The notes under the pieces: model-generated
The model's database searches: none
Seen by the model: only the letters and a program-made list of their open reading frames with translations
Told to the model about the DNA's origin: nothing
Made by a program: the position numbers and the translations under genes
Shown: piece after piece, positions 16,733 to 24,721 of the stretch
Numbering within the stretch: position 1 is the stretch's first letter
How the letters are laid out: the number at the start of each line of letters is the position of its first letter
Assembly (NCBI GenBank): GCA_016293265.1
Contig: JAEDEN010000010.1
Coordinates: forward strand, 1-36,055
Direction of reading: 5' to 3'
DNA from: Oscillospiraceae bacterium
GTDB lineage: Bacteria > Bacillota > Clostridia > Oscillospirales > Oscillospiraceae
DNA length: 36,055 bases

Positions 16733-17752
16733 TCAAGGCTTGGCAGCCTCGGAAATGTCCTGGTGATGCTTGTACAGCTCGAAGGTCAGCGGCTCCTCAA
16801 AGACCTTGGGATAGGCGGACTTGTTGGCCGCGTCGGAGCTCTCGCCCTCATACAGGGGGTTGGGATACACCGACTGCAGCTCGGTGCGGGCGTTGTCGAT
16901 GATGCACTGGGCCATCTCCATAGCCAGGGGGTTGGTCTCCTCCCCCTTGTCGATGACGGCCACGGACTCCGTCAGGGAGAAGTTGCCCTCGGTGGGGTCC
17001 ACATAGTCGATGGGCATGCCCTCGGCCTTGGCGGCTACGGCCTGGTGGCGCAGGCCGAAGCCCACGGCGATTTCCCCGGCCTGGCACAGCTTCAGGGGGG
17101 CGGAGCCGGAGGACTCAATGTGATCGCCGGCGTTCACATAGATGTCGTGGAGGATGCTCTGGGCCTCTTCCTCTCCATAGGCGGATACCAGGGCCTGCAT
17201 CAGCAGCCAGGCAGTGGAGGAGGACTGCACGTCGGTCACAGCCAGGAAGCCTGCGTACACGGGGTCAGCCAGGTCCTTCAGGCAGGTGGGCATGGGCAGG
17301 TTGTTTTCCTCCATCAGCTGGGTGTTCACGATGATGGCGCCCTCCTGGGAGGTGATGGGAGCGGTGTAGGAAGGAACTTCCTCCAGGGTGTTCACGTCAA
17401 AGGTCAGGTCCAGGAACATATGGTTCTGATCCTGGGCGCTCTGGACATAGAAGGTGCTCATGGTGATCATGTCGGCCTCCAGGTCGGTGCCCTCCGCCAG
17501 GAGCTTGCCCCCCAGCTCGGAGGTGCCGAAGGTCTCAAAGACGTACTGGCCCTCATAGCCGCCGGCGTTCAGGGCGTTGGTCATGGCGGTGATGGCCTCC
17601 TCGTCGGCGTTGGAGTAGATGACCACCTGCTTGGCGCTGGCGGTATCGCCGCTGCCGCCGCTCTCACCGGCGGTCTGGCCGCCGCAGCCAGCCAGCAGGG
17701 CGCCGGCCAGGGTCAGGGAAAGTCCCAGGGACACAAATTTTTTCCAGTTCAT
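16733..17752 (-). CDS. phnS: AEP ABC transporter substrate-binding lipoprotein
   Basis: 339 residues. It begins MNWKKFVSLGLSLTLAGALL followed by AGCGG, a signal peptide with lipobox LAGC, so the mature protein is tethered to the outer membrane face by a lipid. The body (VVIYSNADEEAITAMTNALN near residue 45) belongs to the iron/phosphonate type of extracellular binding proteins. Its place between a fused permease and phnWX identifies the likely ligand as 2-aminoethylphosphonate. The ATG at 17752 was chosen because it directly opens the signal peptide; 28 upstream codons of open frame lie inside the permease end. The start lies just 5 bp before the permease stop (17757), in effect coupled to it. 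Confidence 0.9.
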   Translation of the reverse strand: MNWKKFVSLGLSLTLAGALLAGCGGQTAGESGGSGDTASAKQVVIYSNADEEAITAMTNALNAGGYEGQYVFETFGTSELGGKLLAEGTDLEADMITMSTFYVQSAQDQNHMFLDLTFDVNTLEEVPSYTAPITSQEGAIIVNTQLMEENNLPMPTCLKDLADPVYAGFLAVTDVQSSSTAWLLMQALVSAYGEEEAQSILHDIYVNAGDHIESSGSAPLKLCQAGEIAVGFGLRHQAVAAKAEGMPIDYVDPTEGNFSLTESVAVIDKGEETNPLAMEMAQCIIDNARTELQSVYPNPLYEGESSDAANKSAYPKVFEEPLTFELYKHHQDISEAAKP

Positions 17753-17756
17753 GATT

Positions 17757-19409
17757 TCAGTTTCCTTTCTCTTCGGTTTGCTTCGTTGCTTTCTTTTCGC
17801 GGTTATTTGCAAGCCATGTAAAGATGGCCTTTGCAAGCAGGTTGGTGGCCAGAATCAGCAGGGAGAGGACGAAGACCTCGTTGTACTGGTTGACGTACTG
17901 GAGCTGCTTGATCTTGGCGGTGAGGATCATGGTCCTGGAGCCCACGATGAAGATGAGGGCGCTGATGGTGACCATGGAGTTAATGAAGTAGTAGCTGAAC
18001 ACCTCGATGAGGCTGGCCGCCGCGTTGGGGGTCACCACCCGGAAGATGGTCTTGGGCCAGCTGTCCCCCATGAGCAGGGCGGTGGTCTCCCACCCGGCGT
18101 TCATCTTGGACAGGGCATTCTTCATCATCAGGTAGGGGGTAGAGAAGTAGTGGACGATGTTGCAGAGGATCATGAGCACGAAGGTGTTCTGCAGGCTGGT
18201 CCCCCGAAAGCAGAACAGGAAGGCCAGGCCCAGCACCATGCCGGGGATGGTGTTGGTGACCAAGGCTACCGAGTCCATGGTCTGCTTGCAGGCCCGGGGC
18301 AGGGTGCTCCGGGCGGTGATGAGGGCGCTGCCGTAGGCCGCCAGGGTGCCGAAGAAGGCGGTGAGCAGGGCCATGGCCAGGGAGTGGAGATAGACCTTCC
18401 GCAGGTCCTTGTCCGCAAAGACCGAGGCAAAGTGCTCCGGGGTGAAGGTGCGCTGGTAGGGCCAGTTCTGGACCATGGGCACCAGAAAAATCACCACGAA
18501 GATGGACAGGAGCATCAGCCCCAGCACGGTGCCGGAAATCCCCCAGGCTCCGTCCCGCAGGGGATTCTTCTTCAGCTCCGCGCTGCTGACCTTGTCGTAG
18601 CGGATGTTGTACCGCTCCAGGAACCGCAGCAGCAGGATACTCCCCACCGAGGGCAGCAGCATGATGACGGCCACCACAGCCCCCCGGTTAAAGTCGGGGA
18701 TGCCCCCCAGCATCTGGTTGTAGAGCACCGTGGCGATCACGTCGAACTTGCCCCCCACAGAGGCGGGGATGCCGAAGTCGGTAAAGCACAGGAAGAAGGC
18801 CTGGACAAAGGCTCCCGCCAGGGTGCCCAGCAGCGGCCGGAGCACGGCGATCCAGAAGGTGGACAAGGCCCCGTCTCCCATGGCCTTGGAGACCACCAGG
18901 GTCTTTTTGTCCACATACTCCATGGTGTTGCAGATGAGCAGAAAGGCCACCGGCACGGTGTAGATCACGTAGCCCACCAGCAGGCCCCAGAAGCCGTAGA
19001 TGTTAAAAAGCTGGAACCCCAGCAGCTGGGTGATAAACCCCTGCTTGCCGAAGGAGTAGATGATGGCAAAACCGTAGGTGATGGTGGGAATGAACATGGG
19101 CAGGGTGGCCGCTCCCCGCAGGGCGGTTTTGACCCACCCGGGCAGCCGGGTGTAGTGGACGGCATAGGCCAGGACGAAGGCCACCAGCACCGCCACCACC
19201 GCTGCGGCGGCGGAAACGGCGAAGCTGTTAAGCAGGGTCTGGCCGAAGTTCCGGCTGGTGAACACCGCCGTGTAAAATTCTCCGGTCATTCCCTGTTCTC
19301 CCCAGAAGGACTTGACCAGCAGCCGCAGAACAGGAACCGCCAGAAACGCGGCAAACACCAGGACCAGCACGGTAAAGATGAGCTTCAGCTCCCGGTTTTT
19401 CTGTCTCAT
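17757..19409 (-). CDS. phnU: AEP ABC transporter, fused double permease
   Basis: 550 residues with two six-helix permease halves in one chain, as in the AEP/ferric-type transporters (putative PhnU2 type, about 550-560 residues). The EAA-like loops lie near ...SKAMGDGALSTFWIAVLRPL (first half) and MGDSWPKTIFRVVTPNAA (second half). The ATG at 19409 lies 6 bp after the ATPase stop at 19416, and the binding-protein gene starts 5 bp after this stop, so the three transporter genes form one tight unit. Together they import AEP. Confidence 0.92.
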   Translation of the reverse strand: MRQKNRELKLIFTVLVLVFAAFLAVPVLRLLVKSFWGEQGMTGEFYTAVFTSRNFGQTLLNSFAVSAAAAVVAVLVAFVLAYAVHYTRLPGWVKTALRGAATLPMFIPTITYGFAIIYSFGKQGFITQLLGFQLFNIYGFWGLLVGYVIYTVPVAFLLICNTMEYVDKKTLVVSKAMGDGALSTFWIAVLRPLLGTLAGAFVQAFFLCFTDFGIPASVGGKFDVIATVLYNQMLGGIPDFNRGAVVAVIMLLPSVGSILLLRFLERYNIRYDKVSSAELKKNPLRDGAWGISGTVLGLMLLSIFVVIFLVPMVQNWPYQRTFTPEHFASVFADKDLRKVYLHSLAMALLTAFFGTLAAYGSALITARSTLPRACKQTMDSVALVTNTIPGMVLGLAFLFCFRGTSLQNTFVLMILCNIVHYFSTPYLMMKNALSKMNAGWETTALLMGDSWPKTIFRVVTPNAAASLIEVFSYYFINSMVTISALIFIVGSRTMILTAKIKQLQYVNQYNEVFVLSLLILATNLLAKAIFTWLANNREKKATKQTEEKGN

Positions 19410-19415
19410 GGCCGG

Positions 19416-20183
19416 TTACACCGCAGCGCCGGCCAGGGAGGCGGAGCCGAAGAGGTCGAAGATGTTATTGCGCTTAATCTCCAGCTGGTTGAGGATGAAC
19501 TTGCGGACGAAGTCGTTTTCCGGCTTGTGGATGATCTCCGCCGGGCGGCCATACTGGGCGATGGTGCCCTGGTCGATGATGAGCACCCGGTCGGAGAGGG
19601 TAAGGGCCTCCTCCGGGTCGTGGGTGACGATGATGGTGGTGAGGCAATACTCCCGGGCGATGGTCTTGATCCGCTCCTTGATGGACTCTTTAATCACCCC
19701 GTCCAGGGCGGAGAGGGGCTCGTCCAGCAGGAGGATGCGGGGCTTCATCACCAGGGTCCGGGCCAGGGCCACCCGCTGCTTCTGGCCGCCGGAGAGCTGA
19801 TTGATCCGCTTGTTCAGGTGCTCCCGCAGCTCCAGCAGGTCGATGAGCTCCTCCACCTCCTCCGGGGAGGAGATGCCCGGCTTGTTTTTCAGGCCGTAGG
19901 TGATATTTTTGTAGACATTCAGGTTGGGGAAGAGGGCGTAGTCCTGAAAGACGATGTTAAATCCCCGCTTTTCCATGGCCGCGTGGGTCAGGTCCTCTCC
20001 GTTGTAGCGGATGGTGCCGCCGTCGGCCTCGATCAGGCCCAGGATCAGGTTCAGCAGGGTAGTCTTGCCGCAGCCGGAGGGGCCTAGAATGGAGACAATC
20101 TCGCCGTCCTGGACCTGGATGGAAATATCCTTGAGCACAGGCACGCCGTCAAAGGATTTCTGAATGTGATCGAGTTCTAACAT
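19416..20183 (-). CDS. phnT: AEP ABC transporter ATP-binding protein
   Basis: 255 residues with a complete ABC cassette: Walker A GPSGCGKTT (34-42), Q-loop in VFQDYALFPN, signature LSGGQKQRVALARTL, Walker B RILLLDEPLSALD and the switch histidine in IIVTHDPEEAL. It energises the AEP importer. It is shorter than the usual members of this subfamily (about 350 residues), because the C-terminal TOBE-type regulatory part is missing; the last 30 residues do not resemble it. An AAAGGAG site precedes the ATG. It is the first gene of the AEP operon after the upstream regulator. Confidence 0.93.
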   Translation of the reverse strand: MLELDHIQKSFDGVPVLKDISIQVQDGEIVSILGPSGCGKTTLLNLILGLIEADGGTIRYNGEDLTHAAMEKRGFNIVFQDYALFPNLNVYKNITYGLKNKPGISSPEEVEELIDLLELREHLNKRINQLSGGQKQRVALARTLVMKPRILLLDEPLSALDGVIKESIKERIKTIAREYCLTTIIVTHDPEEALTLSDRVLIIDQGTIAQYGRPAEIIHKPENDFVRKFILNQLEIKRNNIFDLFGSASLAGAAV

Positions 20184-20208
20184 ATGGGTCTTACTCCTTT
20201 CTGCCCGG

Positions 20209-20289
20209 CAGGGGGCAGTTTGCTGTGCTGTTCTTCATTACGGGGTCAGTGTAGCAGACCCCCTTCCGGCTTTTCCACCAGGGGGCAGT
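20209..20289. repeat. two 11-bp direct repeats flanking the AEP operon promoter
   Basis: CAGGGGGCAGT occurs at 20209-20219 and again at 20279-20289, 70 bp apart, one on each side of the putative promoter. This is a candidate operator pair for the RpiR-type regulator; function is inferred. Confidence 0.4.
20248..20277 (-). promoter_or_regulatory. putative promoter of the AEP operon
   Basis: On the minus strand TGGAAA (20277-20272), an 18-bp spacer and TACACT (20253-20248). The -35 box is weak, consistent with a regulated promoter. It is placed after the rpiR-type terminator and before the ABC ATPase. Confidence 0.35.
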
Positions 20290-20326
20290 AAAACCTCCTT
20301 AAAGGCTTGGTTAAATGCGGTCAGAA

Positions 20327-20363
20327 AATCCGGGGACCCTTGTAACTTTCGGGTCCCCGGATT
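20327..20363 (-). terminator. terminator after the RpiR-type gene
   Basis: 13-bp perfect arms AATCCGGGGACCC and complement; on the minus strand followed by TTTTC. The loop contains CTTGTAACTTTC (20339-20350), which recurs almost exactly upstream of the regulator gene. Confidence 0.8.
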
Positions 20364-20374
20364 GGGGTTTGGTG

Positions 20375-21241
20375 CTATGGCTCCTTGTATTCCCGCCCGG
20401 CGATCACCGCGCCGCTCTTGTCCAGGCTGTGGGAAAAGGTCTTGTAGTCGCTGAGGATGATCTCCATGTACAGCAGGTCCACCACCGCCAGGTCCGCCAC
20501 CCGGGAGAAGATGGCGCTGCCGTAGATGGTCCCCCCTGCGGCCCCGGTCCACAGGCACAGGTCCGCCTGCCGGGCCACCGGGGAGTCCTTTTCCCCACAC
20601 ACCCCGATGGTGAACGCCCCCGCCCGCCGGGCCAGCCGCAGGGCCTTCTCCGTGTCCGCCGACCGGCCGGACCGGGAAAAGGCCACCGCCGCGTCGGCCC
20701 CGGTAAGATGGGCCGCCCCGATTTGCTGGAGGTAGGGGTCCGTGTTCAGCCGGCAGGGCAGGCCCAGGTAGGTGAGCTTGGTGAGCAGGTCGTTGGCCGG
20801 GGTCAGGGAGTTTTCCACCCCGTAAATGTCCACCAGCCGGGCTCCCGCCAGGGCTTGTGCCGCCGTCTCCAGGTCCCGGGGCGGCACCGCCTTCAGGGCC
20901 TGCTCCAGCAGTTCCCGGTGGACCTCCATGGCCTTCAGGGGCAGGTCCTCCGCCCGCTCCCAGGGCTGCAGGCCAAACCCCTCCAGCAGGGTAAAGCCCG
21001 GCCCCGTGGGCCCCTCCGTCAGGGCCGCCTTGAAGGCCCGGTAGCCGGGAAAGCCCAGGGCCCGGACGCAGCGGATCACCGTGGGCTGGCTGACCCCGGC
21101 CAGCCGGGCCAGTTCTCCGATGGTCAGCTCCGCGTCCTTTTCCCGGTTGGCCAGCAGGGCCTCTGCCACCTTCTGCTCCGAGGGCCGCAAAGAGGCATAG
21201 GCCCCCTTAACCCGGTCCTCCCAGGATATCCTTTGGTTCAT
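20375..21241 (-). CDS. MurR/RpiR-family regulator of the AEP locus
   Basis: 288 residues. An N-terminal HTH_6 domain (residues 1-77, with LTIGELARLAGVSQPTVIRC) is followed by a SIS sugar-phosphate-binding-type domain (about 120-250, with AAVAFSRSGRSADTEKALRL). RpiR regulators usually sense a phosphorylated metabolite; here a phosphonate or one of its breakdown products is a reasonable ligand. The ATG at 21241 has an AGGAGGTGG site; the 49 open codons before it are non-coding in character. It is encoded upstream of the AEP operon on the same strand but separated by a terminator, so it is transcribed on its own. Confidence 0.9.
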   Translation of the reverse strand: MNQRISWEDRVKGAYASLRPSEQKVAEALLANREKDAELTIGELARLAGVSQPTVIRCVRALGFPGYRAFKAALTEGPTGPGFTLLEGFGLQPWERAEDLPLKAMEVHRELLEQALKAVPPRDLETAAQALAGARLVDIYGVENSLTPANDLLTKLTYLGLPCRLNTDPYLQQIGAAHLTGADAAVAFSRSGRSADTEKALRLARRAGAFTIGVCGEKDSPVARQADLCLWTGAAGGTIYGSAIFSRVADLAVVDLLYMEIILSDYKTFSHSLDKSGAVIAGREYKEP

Positions 21242-21299
21242 GGAAACCACCTCCTGTTCTCCCCGGGCCGGTCGGAAAATTACAAAACCTGTTTTATCT

Positions 21300-21311
21300 C
21301 TTGTAACTCTC
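21300..21311. promoter_or_regulatory. candidate RpiR-type operator upstream of the regulator
   Basis: CTTGTAACTCTC here matches CTTGTAACTTTC at 20339-20350 with one change. It lies about 60 bp before the regulator start and is also half of a TTACAA...TTGTAA inverted pair (21287-21306). Autoregulation is inferred. Confidence 0.35.
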
Positions 21312-21501
21312 CGGAAAAACCTTCTCCAGCCCTGGTTTTTTCTCCATTTTACGGAAGGTCTCCCCCCCTTTCCATCAAAAAACTGCAAAATTCAGGTTTG
21401 ACTCCGGTTAAAAGCCTGTGCCAGCCTTTTCAATTCTCTCCTATGAAAAAACAAACCGCGCCGGAAAATGGATCGGCAGAGTTTCTCACCCGAAGGCAGC
21501 A

Positions 21502-21548
21502 AAAAGGACCGCACGTTGTGAAGATGACTCACTCCGTGCGGTCCTTTT
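21502..21548 (-). terminator. terminator after the SSS symporter gene
   Basis: 14-bp perfect arms AAAAGGACCGCACG and complement with a 19-base loop, A/T tracts on both sides. It lies downstream of the symporter stop at 21585 on the minus strand and can work in both directions. The rest of 21242-21584 holds the regulator promoter region and no other gene. Confidence 0.85.
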
Positions 21549-21584
21549 ACAGACAAAGTTTCCGTGCCCCGTCAGATACAGGCA

Positions 21585-23189
21585 TCAGCCAGCGGGGATA
21601 AAGGAATAAAACAAAATGCAGAGCAGCAGCAAAAGCCCTGCCACACTGATCACACCTCCCACCATCACACGTTTCGCCTGATAATAGCCCCTGAACAGCC
21701 TGGGGAGGGCGTTGGGAACGGTCCGGGTCTCGCGAATCACCGCGTCTGAAAGCTGGGCGTTTCTGATCTGGTAGTGCCGTCTGGCATCCTCCGGGTCTGC
21801 CGGCTTACGCAGAGTAATCGTCACAGAGACCAGGATGGAGACCACCATACTGAAAATGTAAGGGTTGATATTCCAGGGAAGGGAGAACTCCTGGACTGCC
21901 ATGAGCACTTGCAGGATGGTAAGCGTCAAGGCCCCCGAGAGCATACCATAAAAAGCTGCGGTAGAGTTATAGCGCCGCCAAAGCAGGCCCATCAGGATCG
22001 TAGGCAGCCAGCTGGCCGCAAAAATACCACAGGCAAAGATGGAGAGATCGAAGCTGTTGGTGGGTTGAAGGTACGCAACCGCCCCGCCGATCCCGATGGC
22101 AAAAACCTGAGCGATTCTTGCCCGCTTCAGGTCATTCAAATCCTCCGTCTTTTTCTGGTTCAGCAGCCCGTGCAGGTCCCGGGAGATGGAGAATCCCGCC
22201 AGGCAGAACAGAACGGAAGCCGTGGAAATTGCCGCCGTAAGGATCCCCGCCACACCGATCAGGCCCAGAATAAGGGGGGCATGGTTCCGAACCGCCTGAA
22301 AGATCACCCGCTCCTGGGGGACGATCCCCGGCTCCACGCCTTGCATAAGGCCGGCAGTAAAATAGAGAAGGAAGGAAATCAAGGCGATGAGCGCCACGCT
22401 GATGACGGTTGCTTTGAAGACTGCAAAGTCATTTTTCGCAGGGAAGACCCGGGTGATGATCACCGGAGAGCCAGCAAAAAACGTAAACCACAGAATCGTT
22501 TGCGAGATCCGGTATCCAGTGGACATATCATGGATACCCTGAACAGACCAGAACGCTTCCGGAAGCCTCTGGACGGCTTCCGGGTAGAGATTATATATGA
22601 CGACGGGACAAACGACAAAAGCCGTTACCAGCACCACAACGAACATAAGGGTGTCTGTCATCATAATTCCCCAGGTTCCTCCCGGCACACAGAAGAACAT
22701 GATTGCCAGGGTGAAGATCAGGATGATCCACCCATAGGAGAAGCCCGTGGCCTCACTGAGGACCGTGCCAATGGAAACCAGCTGACCAATGCCGTAGATT
22801 TCCATGACGGTCACCATAATAATCAGGGCCAGGCAGGTAACATTGTTGTCCGAGAACCGTTTGGCGAAATAGTCCGGCATCGTGTAGCAGCCGATGGCTT
22901 TCATTTTCCGTCCGATGAACAGGATTGCCACCAGCATACCAAACCAGGCCCCCGGCTGCGCGGTGGTAAGCAGAAGAAAGGGGCCGTTCTCATAGCAGAC
23001 GCCCGGGCCGGAGCTCATGGTCACGGCGCTGATGTAGGACATGCAGATGCCGCAGACCAGAAAGAGCGTCGGCGCCTTTTCCTCCATCACATAAAAGCTG
23101 TCCCCATTGCGTATCTTCCGCGCCATGCACAGGCCCACAACGCCGAACACAAGCAGGATCACCAGCATGGTAAGAGAAACCAGATTCAC
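21585..23189 (-). CDS. SSS-family Na+/solute symporter
   Basis: 534 residues, about 13-14 membrane segments. It has the family-typical start region (NGDSFYVMEEKAP, then FLVCGICMSYISAVTM) and the GxPGxxYxxG-like segment SSGPGVCYENGP. It imports an organic solute with sodium; the substrate is unknown. The start is a GTG at 23189, chosen because an AGGAGG site lies 7 bp upstream and because the stop of a 54-residue membrane-protein gene overlaps it by four bases (GTGA). It is the last gene of a three-gene coupled unit under a LuxR-type regulator. Confidence 0.9.
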   Translation of the reverse strand: MNLVSLTMLVILLVFGVVGLCMARKIRNGDSFYVMEEKAPTLFLVCGICMSYISAVTMSSGPGVCYENGPFLLLTTAQPGAWFGMLVAILFIGRKMKAIGCYTMPDYFAKRFSDNNVTCLALIIMVTVMEIYGIGQLVSIGTVLSEATGFSYGWIILIFTLAIMFFCVPGGTWGIMMTDTLMFVVVLVTAFVVCPVVIYNLYPEAVQRLPEAFWSVQGIHDMSTGYRISQTILWFTFFAGSPVIITRVFPAKNDFAVFKATVISVALIALISFLLYFTAGLMQGVEPGIVPQERVIFQAVRNHAPLILGLIGVAGILTAAISTASVLFCLAGFSISRDLHGLLNQKKTEDLNDLKRARIAQVFAIGIGGAVAYLQPTNSFDLSIFACGIFAASWLPTILMGLLWRRYNSTAAFYGMLSGALTLTILQVLMAVQEFSLPWNINPYIFSMVVSILVSVTITLRKPADPEDARRHYQIRNAQLSDAVIRETRTVPNALPRLFRGYYQAKRVMVGGVISVAGLLLLLCILFYSFIPAG

Positions 23190-23350
23190 GGTTCATCCTC
23201 CTCTCCCCATAGTTGCTCGGGACTGCTGTCCCAGGGCTGGCTGCGGCTCAGCTCCCGAAGCAGCGGCAGGTACTCTTTTTTTAAAATGTAAATTCCAGCG
23301 CCTGCCGCGGTCAGGACCGCGCCGATGGTCAGGAGAGCAAATACTACCAC
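23186..23350 (-). CDS. small membrane accessory protein of the symporter
   Basis: A 54-residue frame starting with GTG at 23350: MVVFALLTIGAVLTAAGAG, then IYILKKEYLPLLREL, ending GEEDEP. One membrane helix (residues 2-23) is followed by a charged cytoplasmic tail. A GAAAGGATG site lies 7 bp upstream. The start overlaps the stop of the LuxR-type gene by 7 bases and its stop overlaps the symporter GTG by 4 bases, so all three are translationally coupled. Small one-helix proteins next to SSS symporters are known as symporter accessory proteins; this one fits in size and place. Confidence 0.8.
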   Translation of the reverse strand: MVVFALLTIGAVLTAAGAGIYILKKEYLPLLRELSRSQPWDSSPEQLWGEEDEP

Positions 23351-24555
23351 AGGTAATCATCCTTTCTGGTCTGGGTGTCAAATTCCTGGCGGAACTGCTC
23401 TGAAATCAGGTATTTCATATAGGTAAGGAACAGTTCCTGCCGGCTTTTCACCCCTAACTTGGCGTACCCGTTCTGGAAGTGAGACTTGACGGTAAAGAGA
23501 CTGATATGCAGGGTCTCGGCGATCTTTTGGTTTTCCATGCCTTCCAAGGCCAGCCGGATGAGATCCAGCTCCCGGTTGGTCAGGCTGTATTGGCGGCGAA
23601 GGGTTTGGAAAAATCGTTGCTGAATCTGCTCTGCGGCGGGCACGGTGGGAAGGGACCGGTCGGGGTCGGGGGACTTCTCCCGGGAGAAAATGACCACAAA
23701 TTCGTACGAGAGCGCCCCCTGCACATCCGGGTGGACGATCATGCTGATTTTGGCGGTGCCGTCCAGAAGGGGGATTTGCCGGAAGTCAGGCGGACCGGAG
23801 GCGTCTCCGGAGAGCTCGCCGTCCTCCTTCATCTCCTGGCAGCAGTTCCGGATGGTGCGGAAAAACTCCCGCTGCCGGGCCGGGGCAGATTCCAGCTGCA
23901 GGAGGAAGCGTTCCGCAGATTCGTTCCCCTCCCGGACCGACAGTGCTCCGTCCAGGATCACCATAACGTCCGGAATGGTCTTATAGACCTTTTGCGCCAG
24001 GTCCGCCTGGACCGCCAGATGATTAAACCGGATGGAGGTCTCGATGCCGGCGGAGAAATGGTCGTGGAGTCGTTCCATGATGGCAACCTCTTTGGGGCTG
24101 AAATCCGCAAAAATCCTGGAGCGGAAAAGCATAACCGTTCCCAAAGGAGTCCCTGAGGCGCCGCGGCTGTTGAGGACCAGCCGATATTCAATGTCATATT
24201 TGCGAAGAAATTCCTGATAAAACCGGGCGTTCTGCCGCTCCTCCGGGTGGATGCGGCTGCTCTCCAGAAAGACCTTTTCCTGGCTCTGGAAAATCTGCCA
24301 GCTCAGATAGTCCAGCTGAGAATAGGTGCTCAGATATTCCCGGATCATGGTTCCGCCGCACCGGACCTCCGCGCAGAGAGAACACTGCCGGCGGCCCTCT
24401 TGATAGAGGAACACCACCGCCTTCTCGTAAGGGACAATCTTACCCAGCATTTGTAAAAACTTTTGGGACATCACATTAAGATCCCGCACCGACTGGAACA
24501 GGAACACAATGTCCATCAAAGTATTCATTTCTGATAGATTCAGGGAGGGTTCCAT
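23344..24555 (-). CDS. LuxR-type transcriptional regulator
   Basis: 403 residues. The C-terminus has a LuxR-type helix-turn-helix (about residues 320-375, with LTNRELDLIRLALEGMENQK and IAETLHISLFTVKSHFQ). The N-terminal 160 residues resemble a GAF-type sensor (EKAVVFLYQEGRRQCSLCAE), and a PAS-like middle is possible (residues 185-290). No membrane segment or receiver domain is present, so it probably senses a small molecule in the cytoplasm. It is the first gene of a unit with a 54-residue membrane protein and an SSS symporter, and probably controls solute uptake. A GAGAGG-type site precedes the ATG. Confidence 0.88.
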   Translation of the reverse strand: MEPSLNLSEMNTLMDIVFLFQSVRDLNVMSQKFLQMLGKIVPYEKAVVFLYQEGRRQCSLCAEVRCGGTMIREYLSTYSQLDYLSWQIFQSQEKVFLESSRIHPEERQNARFYQEFLRKYDIEYRLVLNSRGASGTPLGTVMLFRSRIFADFSPKEVAIMERLHDHFSAGIETSIRFNHLAVQADLAQKVYKTIPDVMVILDGALSVREGNESAERFLLQLESAPARQREFFRTIRNCCQEMKEDGELSGDASGPPDFRQIPLLDGTAKISMIVHPDVQGALSYEFVVIFSREKSPDPDRSLPTVPAAEQIQQRFFQTLRRQYSLTNRELDLIRLALEGMENQKIAETLHISLFTVKSHFQNGYAKLGVKSRQELFLTYMKYLISEQFRQEFDTQTRKDDYLW

Positions 24556-24607
24556 AGTACCAGCCTCTCACTTTGCTCCTGAGAGCGATCGTGGGTGGAA
24601 CGCAGGC

Positions 24608-24634
24608 AATCCGGAAGCAGGACGCGTCCGGATT
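24608..24634. promoter_or_regulatory. inverted repeat upstream of the LuxR-type gene
   Basis: AATCCGGA (24608-24615) and TCCGGATT (24627-24634), extended to 11 bp per arm with one mismatch. It lies about 55 bp before the regulator start and about 90 bp after the amidohydrolase stop. There is no T-tract, so an operator is more likely than a terminator. Confidence 0.4.
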
Positions 24635-24721
24635 ACCTACAGAAAAGAGAGATAGTATGAATAATATACAGGAGAATTTGGAACTTGAAAAGAGGAAACT
24701 TTTTCAGGTGAAACAGGTCGG

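Noticed and set aside
17619..20087. Plus-strand open frame of 822 codons
   Set aside because: Antisense to the ABC transporter genes. Its composition (long runs of G, H, Q, V) is that of a shadow frame.
21774..23291. Plus-strand open frame of about 505 codons
   Set aside because: Antisense of the first SSS symporter; no motif and poor start context.
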